This document shows positions 23,499 through 34,201 of a stretch of 64,000 nt of DNA, piece after piece. Position numbers and translations under genes: made by a program. The notes beneath the pieces are model-generated. The model was not told the DNA's origin. It saw only the letters and a program-made list of their open reading frames with translations, and did not search any database. Source of the DNA: Exophiala sp. HKRS030 (lineage: Eukaryota > Ascomycota > Eurotiomycetes > Chaetothyriales > Herpotrichiellaceae); the NCBI GenBank assembly GCA_023897205.1, contig JAHWDD010000004.1, forward strand, positions 4,712,001 through 4,776,000, in the 5' to 3' direction. Every line of letters begins with the position of its first letter. Positions within the stretch are counted from its first letter, which is position 1.

Positions 23499-24757
23499 AG
23501 CTCGATTGGTTACGGTCATGCTGTGTTTTTATGACGACATGCAGTTAGCACCGGAGTTTTTCGGTTTGATGGTTATCGAGCGATTGAGAGAAAAGCCCAA
23601 AGAGAAATACAGTACCTCGATAATACCAGTAATATCACGAACGCAACCCCTTTTTTCATGTCGCAAGGCATCCAAAAACCGTCTTCAAATGGCCTGGCAT
23701 CGACGAACATCGTACTCATTGTTCATTGTTCACAGCCATAATTCTACTCGCCTGATGGAGTTGGTTCCATTTTTTTCTGGTGGCACGTTCTGCTTCCCCT
23801 GGTTGGATTCTATGATACCCCCGTTTATGTACATTTGTTTTTGGCATGATGCTTGAGTAAGAAGTGGAGATTTGCCTGATGGATTGATGTTGGACAAGCA
23901 AAGAGATGAGAGATGGAGACCGGCCGGTGTGGTCGGTGTGAAGGAGACGTTTCAATCGTGGCTGGTAGAAAGCGGGCCACGACTTTAGCTGTCTGTAGTA
24001 GTTATGGCTGAGGCTTTTACATCTTATGAGCAACCAAGCAAACAAAAAAAGTGTTGGCCCTCGTCAAGAGGTTGAGAGGGAGCCAGTAGATGTTTCTTAG
24101 CTCGACGTGGACAGGATTTGATAGAGGTAATGCATTTTACGGTAACAAGGAAACACTCTAGCTCTTTCTCTCTCCCTCCCTCCCTCCCTCTCTTCTCAAT
24201 ATTTTGTCGTAGTTGCGGTTGACGTAGTAGGAGGAGCCGAGAGGATGGGAAGAGGTGGGAAAAGAGGCAAGATTGTGTATTGTTGTATTGTATTAAGTGA
24301 GTACCTACGGAGCTGATATAGGTTGTTGTTGATTATGACTGCCGGTACTGATGTAGCAGAGTATCTGAACGCCAGGGCTGCATCCTCCCTCCAAAACACC
24401 CCATTTTCCCATGCAACAAAATCCAAGTTTACTAGATGATGTATACGCGCCTGTTGTTATGAGAGGAAAAAGGAAAACATTCCATCCGACGACCTTTTTT
24501 TTTTCTCCTTTGACTTTTTTTGGGGTCATGCATTTCGCTCGCTAAGGGGGGGGGGAGGAGGAGAGGGGTATATATTATATAACTGCTTTTCGATTCTCAA
24601 TTCTCAATTCTCAATTCTCGTGTTGTGCCGTGTATTTGTCGTGTGTCGTGTGTCGTTTGTCGTTTCGTGTCGTAGCGTATCGTTGTCGTGTCGTGTCGTT
24701 GCGTAACTTTTTTTTGTATCATTTCCCATCATGTCCTTTTCCGTCTCGTAGGTCAAG
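23499..24757. other. Intergenic between convergent 3' ends, with simple repeats
   Basis: 3' flanks of the SH3 gene and of the LPMO gene. Contains a CT/CCCT pyrimidine tract at about 24163-24196, a G run at 24546-24555 and the tandem repeats listed separately. No gene found. Confidence 0.6.
24592..24712. repeat. Tandem heptamer (ATTCTCA)n followed by GTCGT-type repeats
   Basis: Four near-perfect 7-bp units of ATTCTCA (about 24592-24619) are followed by a ~90-bp tract built from TGTCGTG/TCGTTTG variants. The tract lies just downstream of the LPMO stop codon, probably in its 3' UTR or beyond. Confidence 0.7.
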
Positions 24758-26752
24758 CTAAGCAAAACCTATGACCCCGTTGTTACAGGCCGTCCCCGGC
24801 GCGACGGGGCCCATGTCGATCAGTCCTCCCTGGTCGCACATGTAGAAAGCGTTGGAACCGTTGCAAAAGATTTGACCGTTGGGCGTGCAGGGACCGTCGT
24901 TCTGACGGATGATGGAGCCGGCGACGCACTGCATCCCCGCGGCCACCGAACCCATGTAGATGTAGGTCGTCGTCGTGGAACCCGTGGCGACGCACTGAGA
25001 AAAGGTCGAGATGGAATTGCATTCGAACGTTCCCGGTGTGCAGGCCGTCGGTTGGGAAGGTGGCGTCGTCGTCGTCGTCGTCGTCGTGGTAGCGGTAGTG
25101 GGTATTGTTGTTGTGGTGGTGATGGTGGTGGTGGTCAAAAGTGTCGTGGTTGTTGAAACCGACGTGGTTGTGGTTGTTGTGGTGGCCGTTGCCGAAACCG
25201 AAAATGACGACGAAGACGAGGACGACGAAGTCGTCGAGGAGGAGGAGGAGGAGGAGGATGACGATGGGACGGTACTAGTAAAAGTACTACTACTAGAAGC
25301 AGTGGAAGTTGTGGTACTGGTAGTGGTACTGGTCTGTGTAAATCCAAATCCTGAAGTTGTTGAAGAACTCGAGGACGAGGATGATGATGACGACGAAGCT
25401 GAAGTAATCGTAGAAGACGAACTTGTCGACATCGAAGTCGTCGTACCGATGATGGTAATATAAGACGACGTTGAAGTCCACGAGCTCGAACTACTCGCAG
25501 CAGTACTGCTCATGGTGGATGAAGAAGAGCTAGGAGATGTTGACAATGTCGATGATGAGGATGATGACGATGTTGCAATCGGACCGACACTGCTCATCGT
25601 AGAGGTACTGCTACTAGCCATCGTGGACGTACTTGAGCTTAGACTAGAACTCAAACTCGAGCCAGTGCTCGAAGAAGCGCTCGTTGTAGAGGAGGTATAA
25701 GGGTCACCTATAATTGCGATTAGTGTATCGTTAGTAGGGGGGAGTCCAGATCCAGATGATAAGAATCCAGTGGTTGTCGTGGTTCCATTGGTCAAGGGAA
25801 AGGGAGGGGATGTCGTTGTTGCCAGAGTGCTCGTGGTGGTTGGTGTGGTGTAGAACTGGGCCGGGGTAGTAACAGAAAGTTGCGTAGACCCAGTAGTCCC
25901 CAGAGAAGAACCAGTCGTACTGCTAGGACCATATGCCGCGGAAGTTGTCGATGTAGTGACAGGAGAACCAGATGATGTTGTTGTCGCAGAGGATCCAGAT
26001 CCAGCAGCGCTGGTTGTCGAAGAAGACGAGGACCCCGAAGTCGAGAATCCAGGTCCTGGGTCCGCGGCAACTAGATCCTGACCGTATACGACATCGTTTC
26101 CGGGATCTGGAAAGACCACTTCACTCCCTTCGATGGTCGTACAGCCATTGTCCACGTTACACACAAACATATCCGGGAGTTGGGAGATTGACGACTGCCT
26201 CTTCCACACGCCTCGTCGGTACTTTTGACTTGGATTGCTGGCGATCTTGACCCGGGCACAGTTCTGATACATCTCCCTGTTGCCGGCGAGGTTGAACCAG
26301 GTCCAAGAGAACAAGACCGAGTCCGAGGTCGGGGCGAAGCTGGGAATGGTGAAGTCGTACATCAACGTGACGGGACACCCACCGATCATCGACTTGATGA
26401 CTTTGAAGGTTTCTCCATTGTCATAAGACAGGGACAATTGGCAGGAGCCTCCGTTGTGAGGTACCGTCCCTGCGATGGTCATGTTGTACGTGTTTCCTGC
26501 ATAGTAGGTGGCCTTGGTCACATTCGCCTGGTCGTACGTGTTCGTCGACTGGTAGTGTTTGCAGGAGAAGTCGGACCCGTCGGCCAGAAGGGGCGAAGTC
26601 ATGGAATAGTCCTTGTCGTAGTAGGGAAGGGCCGGGTCCAGAGGGCTTCTGAGAGGGTAGGGCCAACTCATTTGCATGTGCGCGTTAGTGAGGAGGGGGA
26701 GACATGTTAGTAAGGAGGAGAGGATGAGTGCTGAACCTAGAGGTGGTGACAT
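24758..26752 (-). CDS. Secreted AA11 lytic polysaccharide monooxygenase with C-terminal X278-like module
   Basis: Copper enzyme predicted to cleave chitin oxidatively outside the cell. Single exon, 664 residues from the ATG at 26752. Signal peptide 1-24 (..CLPLLTNA) leaves His25 as the mature N-terminus, the first ligand of the copper histidine brace. His99 in [10 protein letters not shown] is the second ligand, and Tyr162 in NREMYQNC is the expected axial residue. Further AA11 marks are [25 protein letters not shown] and [14 protein letters not shown]. Residues ~240-560 are an almost pure Ser/Thr linker (likely heavily O-glycosylated). Residues ~570-664 hold a repeated Cys module ([10 protein letters not shown].., [18 protein letters not shown]) matching the X278 chitin-binding-like module often attached to AA11. 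Upstream in-frame sequence before the ATG contains no other ATG. Confidence 0.93.
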   Translation of the reverse strand: MSPPLGSALILSSLLTCLPLLTNAHMQMSWPYPLRSPLDPALPYYDKDYSMTSPLLADGSDFSCKHYQSTNTYDQANVTKATYYAGNTYNMTIAGTVPHNGGSCQLSLSYDNGETFKVIKSMIGGCPVTLMYDFTIPSFAPTSDSVLFSWTWFNLAGNREMYQNCARVKIASNPSQKYRRGVWKRQSSISQLPDMFVCNVDNGCTTIEGSEVVFPDPGNDVVYGQDLVAADPGPGFSTSGSSSSSTTSAAGSGSSATTTSSGSPVTTSTTSAAYGPSSTTGSSLGTTGSTQLSVTTPAQFYTTPTTTSTLATTTSPPFPLTNGTTTTTGFLSSGSGLPPTNDTLIAIIGDPYTSSTTSASSSTGSSLSSSLSSSTSTMASSSTSTMSSVGPIATSSSSSSSTLSTSPSSSSSTMSSTAASSSSSWTSTSSYITIIGTTTSMSTSSSSTITSASSSSSSSSSSSSTTSGFGFTQTSTTTSTTTSTASSSSTFTSTVPSSSSSSSSSSTTSSSSSSSSFSVSATATTTTTTTSVSTTTTLLTTTTITTTTTIPTTATTTTTTTTTPPSQPTACTPGTFECNSISTFSQCVATGSTTTTYIYMGSVAAGMQCVAGSIIRQNDGPCTPNGQIFCNGSNAFYMCDQGGLIDMGPVAPGTACNNGVIGFA

Positions 26753-27789
26753 GGTTCGAGAAGGTGTCTTTAGGAGGAGATGGATGGGAAAAGGTGGCTC
26801 AGTTTGTGTGAAGTTATCAGTAGAATCAGGTAGGATAAGGTAGTAGGTAGTAGATAGGAGGAGGTAGGGAGTAGAAAAACAAGATGATCTTCTCAACGTA
26901 ATAGATGAATACTACAAGACAGTTGGGATTGTAATCCCTTGAAAAACTGTTCCTTTGTAGAGGACAAAATATAATAGGAAAGCTTGAGAACAAGCGAAAA
27001 TCCAGACGTCTCTGTGGCTTCTGGTGACATGAAGCTTTCTTTTCTATTTTCAGTCGAACATCAACAAACCCACAAAAGACTGGCGTCACAGCCAGGCCAT
27101 TGTCTCCTCAGTGGTACACTGGATATTTCGCACACTCTACTACCAGGTATGTTACGTGGTAGAAGCTCAGTCCGTTTTGTTATGTTGGTCTGGATACATA
27201 GCTGAGCTGTCTGAGGATGGGGCCCGAGAATGGTCTGAGCGAGACGTCGCCGTTCCTTGCGGTCCGGAGAATTGGTCAACTCTGAGTCCAAGCTCAGCAG
27301 TCACCGGGCAATGTCGACTTCGCCATTGCCTGGAATTGTAGACGCAAGGACCAAAGCCGCGGACACCAAAGGAGCCTCACCTGGGTGACGGTTTTACTAC
27401 CGGTCGATCATGGAAGCTTGGCTTATGGCTTTCTCGAAGCTTTCGTCGCGAAAAACGAACAGAAGGTGATCGGAAGATACTGGCGTCATCGATCGACGCA
27501 CACAGTAGTCATTGAAAATTTTAGCTAATTTCTAGCAATGTAAATCTCCGGACAGATCGTCTGCATATCATGGAGAAGTTACATAAAAGGCTGATGAGAA
27601 TGAGTCGAAATGGTGGAGAGTTGTTGATTCTGGGACAACACGCCAAACATGCCAAACACAGCCTCGTTGACGAGCGGATCAGTGCACGTGACGACGTGAC
27701 GAGGCTGAGTCAACCCGTCTTGATCGACTATGCATTGGAATCTCGAGTGACTTTTTGCGACTCACACATACAGAAATGAGTACCTGTTG
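26753..27789. promoter_or_regulatory. LPMO upstream region / oxidase 3' flank
   Basis: Contains the LPMO promoter and the 3' flank of the next minus-strand gene. Short ORFs on both strands around 27060-27340 overlap each other and lack motifs. Confidence 0.5.
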
Positions 27790-29312
27790 CTATCGCATGT
27801 CGGCAAGCTGCCTTCGAGGTATCACATCCTCATCCGGACTGTCTATGAGCTCCCTATCCCACGCCCAGGACTTGGCAAATTCATCATCTTCCCAACCCTT
27901 CGGGTCCAGCATCATTCGCACCGTGAACTCGCCCAACACCGGTAGGAACTTCCAGGCATGTCCTGACCCAGCTGTTGCTATGTACAGGTTCTCACAACGT
28001 GGATGGGGCGTGACGAACCAACTTTCGTCCGGAGCCAAGGGTTCCCTGAGAATTGATTGTCATTAGGAAGTACCGCGGTCACGAGGGCAGGATTTGGTGG
28101 TTCAGACAAAGACAAATCAAAGTACTTACCAGCAGAGTCTCAAGTGCTGCGGTATCAATTCCTGTGCCGCGTCAGGACCGAAAATACCCCCAATAACAGT
28201 CGTCATCTCGTCCTGTAGGACTTCTGGTAGGTTCTCCCGAGCAGTCCACTCGGTGCCCTCGGCGTTTGGGGGTGCGACGGAGATGCGTGTCTTGGAGGCA
28301 GCATGAACCAAAGTGTTGGCAAGTGGAATGTCTCGGATGAATTTCAGATAACCGTCCGGGGTCGGCGGCATGGTCTCCCCTGAACAACACACGAATTATG
28401 CTTTTAGTCTTCTTTCTTTCCTTAGGGGCTTTTCATCCCGAGGCAAGCAGCTAGCTAGCTTTTCGATGATGACTTACCTCGAGCAGGGTCTGCATCCCAC
28501 AGCACGGCGGGCGTAGCTTTGTATCTTTCCAACTGCTCCGAGGTCAATTTCACCTTTGCCTCTATGATGGCGCCGGCCACGAAGCGCGGTCCGGCGTGCA
28601 GACCCGGGTCTTGGGGGGCACTCTCGGCGAGAATTCGAGCCGTGTCGGCTCCAGCACACAGTAAGACCTTGCTGGCGTAGTGTTTTGAGCCGTCGGTGAG
28701 CTCGACACCTTGACAGCATCGACCCTCGACGACGATCAGTTTCGAGACGGCATTGGAGACGTACGATACGCCATTGTCGACCGCCGCCTGCATGATGGCC
28801 GCAAGGGCATTGGCCGCTTCTGCCCAACCGGCGTTGGGTTCCCACAGGAACTCCTCGACCTTGTTGAAGTTGGCGCGCTCGAACACGCCATTGAACATGG
28901 TCTTGACCTCTTCGGGCGTCACGACCTTGGCGTCCTCGTTGATGCCCAAACGCTTGAAATTCTCCAACATTGCACGCGCTCCGCCCTTGTAGGGTCGGAT
29001 CGAGAGCATCCCGGCCTCATGGTAGAACTTGTTCAGTAACCGATCGTTTCGCCAGATGTCGTGGCTCCTCGCCGCCAGACGACAATAGTTGAGGTCCGAA
29101 TATGCCGCTCGCACGATCTTGCTGATGTCGGTCGAGGCCGCGCTGGGTGACGGGAACGGCGAGCGGTCGAACACGGTTATACCGTACGATGGATACCGAC
29201 GTGAAAGGTGTAAGGCGGTAGAGGCACCAAAGACGCCGGCGCCTACAATGATGATGGAGGACGGGTTCAGGTCATGGTGGTGGTGGTGATGCTGCTGGTG
29301 CTGCATCGTCAT
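27790..29312 (-). CDS. FAD-dependent oxidoreductase of the DAO family (fructosyl-amino-acid / saccharopine oxidase-like)
   Basis: Three exons, 28478-29312, 28130-28379 and 27790-28045, all with GT-AG introns and preserved frame, 446 residues. The N-terminal Rossmann motif IIIVGAGVFGASTALHLSRR binds FAD; SKIVRAAYSD, the region around WEPNAGW, KVLLCAGADT and the C-terminal LYIATAGSGHAWKFLPVLGE are typical of the fungal fructosyl-amine, saccharopine and sarcosine oxidase group. These oxidise secondary amines of modified amino acids and make H2O2. Substrate cannot be fixed from sequence. Oddities: a natural run of six histidines at residues 8-13, and no peroxisomal PTS1 tripeptide at the C-terminus (ends ADMR), although many relatives are peroxisomal. 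Confidence 0.92.
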
Positions 29313-30597
29313 CTCCGCAGCGACGCCCGACTATAGTTGCTGGGGGACAAATCACTGGTAGAGGGGGTGGCGGGGGACGGGGGTCGTGGTACAGCAAAAC
29401 CCTCTTGGATTGCCCTGATATATCTCTCGCAAACCAAAGAACTTGCTCGAAGAACAAGGGCATCGGGACATGATTGGTTCACGAGACTTGTTTTCTCATC
29501 TTTTCTCTTTTGAAACCTTTTTTATGCAAGGGACGCCCAATCACGTTGCCCCCATTCCCGACAAGCCAGTCAACGCCATTTGGTTCACAGCGGTGAAAGC
29601 TCCAAGAACTGTCAAAGGTTGTATGCATTTTTCCTAATCCAATCCTGATGTTCGAGACATGCATGATGCTGCCACGGCGGTGACAAAAAGGTCAGGGTCG
29701 CATTCACCTTCGCCGTTTGCTGTTTGGAACTTTTGGACGTGTCTTGTTCTGTAACTGTGGTCCGCCACATGCCAGAAAACGAGGCTGGGGTGACACAGCA
29801 GGTAGGTAGATCAGCAGCAAGTCCCCGTGTACGGAGTATTACCGAACGTACTTCACAAGCGTTGTTTTCTCGTTCTTGTCACAAAATCAAACAGACTGGG
29901 GGTTTGGGCAGCTGATTGAGAGTCCGTGAGTTCCGTGGCACACACTTGCATATCCGGGGGTTTTGGCTGACGTGTCGCATCTGGCTTTCTTTCGTGGCTT
30001 GCCAGAGCCATACACCACTCTGTGCGCTTGTACTCAGCTGAAACAAAGTAGGTCATAGTCTGTAAAGAGTAACGAGTACGAATGTTTGGGCCAGAGTCCT
30101 GTCGGGAGACAGTCAACCCCCCCAACCTTCTCCGTAACACTGGGCCCACCTGAAGATACTCCATACCTTGAAAGCCTCAGTAGACAACGTGCACCACCAA
30201 CACCTGCGCTCTTCTTACCATTGAATGACTGGTCACACGAGCAACAAAGCTGGCATACAAACGCCATACAGACGGTTCGAAGGCCCAAGTGAATTACCTA
30301 AGTACTTATCCTAGTACTCCGTACCTGTCATTCCCGTTATAAGAAAAGGGGGCCGGAATTCGTTGGTGACATCTAAAACTCCAACCATCCTGAAGCCCCA
30401 TAACGTATCCCGTATGCTGTCAGGCTGCATTCACTCGAGCCAGCTGTGAATCAACCTCTGATGTGTAGCACCGCCAATCCACTGCATGTCCTATAACGTC
30501 CAACCAGAACTTGTCTCAAACGACAATGGCCAGTCATCTCTGCCCAAACACCCAAATATAAGCCGTACTACTCCTACTCCTACTCCGTATAGCGCTG
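29313..30597. other. Upstream region of the oxidase gene
   Basis: Oxidase promoter side. Contains TACGGAGTA at 29830-29838, GTACTCCGTAC at 30314-30324 and TACTCCGTAT at 30581-30590. No supported gene. Confidence 0.5.
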
Positions 30598-31278
30598 TCA
30601 GTTGTCACCAAGATTTTCGCAATGCTCGACTTCCCATGTTGCAAAGTCTAGTGGAGATATGAAGCAGTCATTGGTCCAAGTACCGACCTCGAGAAGAAGT
30701 TCATCCACGGTACTTCCCTCCTGCACTGACACCCTTGAATCTTGCCCAGCTTGCTCGAGAAAGCAGCCGGTGTCCGGGTTGAAGGCCTTTGTTGCATGGT
30801 CCACACACAGCCTGGGATGGCCATACATAAAGTGCTCATCATCATGCACAAAGCGATTCATGCTGTAGGCAAGGTTCTCCGAAACGTTGTCCAAGAAGTC
30901 GTCACGAGGAGGCCTCCTTGTGCTGGCTTTGGACGATCGAGGACTTGCTGCGGATGATGTGTACTTCCCAAGTAACGCCATTGACGTGCTATACCTGCTC
31001 TGTGGCTTGCTAGAGCGTAGAGATGGCACAGAAGAAATGGAAGGCACCGTTGAGGTAATGTTTCCTTTTGATTCATGACACCTCAGGCCCGAGCAGTGGA
31101 TATGGAGGTGGAGCTGCCACGGACTACCTCTGGACTTCAGCTGTTGTGCGGTGATGATGCTCCGGCTGCTGCGGGAGGAAATCCCGTCTCCCTGGTGTCT
31201 CATGCCTCTCTCTTTGACGAAAATGACATGGCCATCATTGAGGTGTTTATGTCTGATGTCGAGTTCGCAGTGCTGCAT
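30598..31278 (-). CDS. Hypothetical protein, weak support
   Basis: An open frame of up to 226 residues from the ATG at 31278, or 127 residues from the ATG at 30981 (MALLGKYTSSAASPRSSK). The C-terminal ~100 residues look protein-like (DDFLDNVSENLAYSMNRFV, GHPRLCVDHATKAFNPDTG, LLLEVGTWTNDCF). The N-terminal half is low in conserved character and may be intron or leader. No domain recognised. The frame stays open well upstream of 31278 without an ATG, so another exon cannot be excluded. Confidence 0.4.
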   Translation of the reverse strand: MQHCELDIRHKHLNDGHVIFVKERGMRHQGDGISSRSSRSIITAQQLKSRGSPWQLHLHIHCSGLRCHESKGNITSTVPSISSVPSLRSSKPQSRYSTSMALLGKYTSSAASPRSSKASTRRPPRDDFLDNVSENLAYSMNRFVHDDEHFMYGHPRLCVDHATKAFNPDTGCFLEQAGQDSRVSVQEGSTVDELLLEVGTWTNDCFISPLDFATWEVEHCENLGDN

Positions 31279-32320
31279 CTTGATATGAGCTAGGGCTTTG
31301 TCTGGAGGATGTGGGTAGACGTTTGCAGGAACCTGAGTCGGACTGCCAGTCGATCCAAGCAACAAGGCGGTTAGTTCGGAGGTTTTTGGAGCAGTCCAGC
31401 AGATTCTTTCTTGAGATTTTAACCCAAGATTGCGTGGCAGACGTCAGGTGTATGAAAGCAGAAGCACCAGAAGACTTTTTGACAATACGGTCTCTTTTTT
31501 GGTGAGGCTCGTGTGGTCATCAAGGTGGGTGTCGACTAGATATACTTCGTTGTTCAGGTCCGGGGCCGTCGTCCAACAACGTCACTACCTAGCTCCCTTT
31601 CGGAACTTTCAAGGCATCCTGCTTGACCATGGCAGGCTGATACTCTCCCCCCGCAGTCCCATTTCGACGCCTTACATGACCGGAAACCGCGTGTGAACAT
31701 CTGGATGACTTGCTCAGTGCAAGGCCCGAGAATTTGATATGGAATATTGTTTGGAGAAAACAACGCCAAATCCATTCCAGGTAAGGGCAAAGTGGCTAGG
31801 AGAGAGGTTAGCTGTAGATCCTTGTTCCTGGAAGGAGAAAACAAGCAGGGATTGGTGGGTAACCAGAGGGGGACGTTGCACCTGAGACAGTACAGTCCGG
31901 ATAGACCAGCTTATCCTACCACGACATCAGCTATACGAGAAGGCACGGGGGACTCCGGAATGGTAGGTTCCTCGCAAACCGAAGTACCCTGCAGGGGCAG
32001 TTATCGTGGGCGCGAGCCAATTACACGTTAAGTACGTTCTATGTCACTCAGAGGGTGAGGCTCGAGGCCATGGCAAGTATGCCCTCATTGAGTTGCCGCC
32101 TACTTTACCATTTCACCGAACCTGCTTTGAGACAACTTGTGACGGACTTTATAGGGAATATCACTTTATTAGCCTGCTCAAAGCTTCCCGAGACTTTAGA
32201 TTCTCAGCCATCTTGCTTCAAAGCGCTCGAATAATCCCCTTTATTCGTTGAATACCAAATCCTTCAGTAAAGGTTGAACTGGAGACCCGCTAGCGGCGAA
32301 CATATGTCCTTCACGAGTGA
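31279..32320. other. Intergenic; no supported gene
   Basis: Lies between the hypothetical gene and the C2H2 factor. A minus-strand fragment MDLALFSPNNIPYQILG near 31780 could be part of a spliced gene, but I found no downstream exon that continues it. Confidence 0.4.
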
Positions 32321-33390
32321 TTATCGTGCCACTTGATGTCTAACATTCTGCTGATGACGCTCGAGCTGATCAACCCTGGCAAATCCAGTCGTATTGGGGC
32401 AACCTGGAATATTACATTTGTACTTCCTCTCGTGTTTTGCCATGTGCGCTCTGTGATGGTAGAGCATTAGTAATGATAGGGATTATGCAATTTGTGATAT
32501 CCAAGGCGCAAGCCATGAAATGGAAAAGGGGTAGATGGCCCGGAAAGTTGACATCACTCACCTAAAAGCCGAATTGCGCTCAAACACTACCAATGACCTA
32601 TCATCACGGAGGCCGCCTTTGTCACACTGATGTCCATAAGGGCAGACATGCTTCCCTTTGCCTCGTGCCAACAACTCTTTCGAGTCACTGGAGTAATATG
32701 ATGGTGTTCCAGCATACGCGGGTGTATAGGCACCTGGCATGGTTCCCAGTTGTGGAGATTGGTAGGTTGGGGCTGGCTGGAAGTCAGATGGTGCAGGAGT
32801 CTGAACTTGTGATGTTTGATGGGAAGGCAGTTTCCACTCCGGTTTCTGTAATGGCCGGTTTGACCAGATCTCTTCACAGTGGTTGCTGACCTTACCGAGC
32901 TCGGTTGACAAGACTCTGGGGACTATCAGCGCACACGTCGAGGCAAAATGGTCTGCAATCCATACTGCAATAAGTGATGCTTTTGATCAAGAAATGTCAC
33001 GACGGATGTGTCTGAGAAATCATCGTCTTTGGTCACACTTTTTATATAGCTTTCGACGTAGTCGGAAATGTGCGGACCGTTGGTCAGAGAAACCGCAACT
33101 TGAGACAGCACCCCAATCACCTGAGTGAGAAAGGTGCCGAGGGCTTCAAGGAGACAACTGCATGGGTCAGACTCGGAACTGGTCCAAAACAAATCTGCAG
33201 TGGCCGCGTTTAAGTGGACATGCGAGATACTGTCCGGGAGAACATGACTCTGGCTCGCTGACTTGGCCTCAATAAGAGCCTTTAGCAGCTGCAATTGTAC
33301 AGCAGGACCGAGCTCGGAGAGATTGTTTCCAGTTGTGTTGGGACTGTTGGACGCGTGGAAACAAGTCCGCCGATGCGTCTCCTCAGACAT
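32321..33390 (-). CDS. C2H2 zinc-finger protein, probable transcription factor
   Basis: Three exons, 32966-33390, 32562-32915 and 32321-32450, 302 residues; introns of 50 and 111 bp have GT-AG ends, and the first has a CTGAT branch. The N-terminal half is helical/hydrophobic (PAVQLQLLKALIEAK, CSCLLEALGTFLTQVIGVLSQVAV), the middle is Pro/Ser/Tyr-rich, and the last 73 residues carry two zinc fingers. Finger 1 is atypical: C233-x5-C239, a long loop, then H262-x3-H266 (FRAHMAKH). Finger 2 is C272-x4-C277 with H292-x5-H298 (CNIPGCPNTTGFARVDQLERH). Finger 1's His pair comes from the last exon, so the domain appears only after splicing. It is divergent from the Fungal_trans_2 gene across an 811-bp spacer. 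Targets unknown. Confidence 0.8.
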
Positions 33391-34201
33391 CGTCTCGGGG
33401 GTTGTCGATGGAGAAACAGACTGTGGGTTAGACACCACGGCGATTGAGCTGTTGCATCGGGATGACTTGGTAGAGAGAAAAGAGAGAAGAGAAAAGAAGG
33501 CTAAACTCAACGAGGCGGATGAGTGAAGCGGATGGCAAGGCAGGGCTGGTAGGCATGGTGATGCATGCAGCGTATGATTTCCCTATGTTGTGCTGCCCAA
33601 TCTACTACTGCGGCCCCAAGACATGTTCCGATGATGTGCAAGACCTCACAGTACCAGCTCTGAGTCTAAGTCGCCTATTGGCGACGACAAGGGTATGCGC
33701 AATTTGAGGACAACAGGCATAAGGGCGGCTGACGCTTCTGGTAGTGAGGCGAAGGTCACTGGGCTGGAGGTCAAGGTGCTTTCTTCTTCTGTGACCCCTC
33801 ACTTTGACCCATGGGCTCTCTAAGCCACAAGGCTGTCGAGGTGACAGTGGCCCCCTCGGACGTCCGTACTCTCCCGTACTCGCCAGGAACAAGACAGGCG
33901 ATCATCCAGCCTGTTCGAATTCGTTGGGCATCACTTTGTGTTCTGTCGAATTGATTCGAGATCCAGTCTGCAAACGCGTGGTTGCCTTCACACTGGAGTA
34001 GCTGGCAGTGCGAACAAGGTGCCGACTTCCCTGTTAAGTACTAAGTCGCCCAACTACTGTATCCCGGGGGCGGCCCGGAGCCCCATCCACTTCGGCCCGC
34101 TGCGAGTCTGGAGCCCTTTATACTCTACTGTAGGTCCACCTCGACCCAAACACCAAAAGACCTACTTCAGGAGACTTCGCCGACTCTTAACTAGTGGAAA
34201 G
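33391..34201. promoter_or_regulatory. Shared divergent promoter region of two regulator genes
   Basis: 811 bp between the start codons of the C2H2 factor (minus) and the Fungal_trans_2 protein (plus). No ORF or repeat stands out. No individual site is claimed. Confidence 0.55.

Noticed and set aside
25011..25463. Plus-strand ORF of almost pure Val/Glu/Asp opposite the LPMO linker
   Set aside because: It is the antisense reading of the Ser/Thr codon repeats of the linker; composition alone explains it.
26753..26896. N-terminal extension of the LPMO frame
   Set aside because: The extension starts at TTG; the ATG at 26752 begins a good signal peptide that places His at mature position 1.
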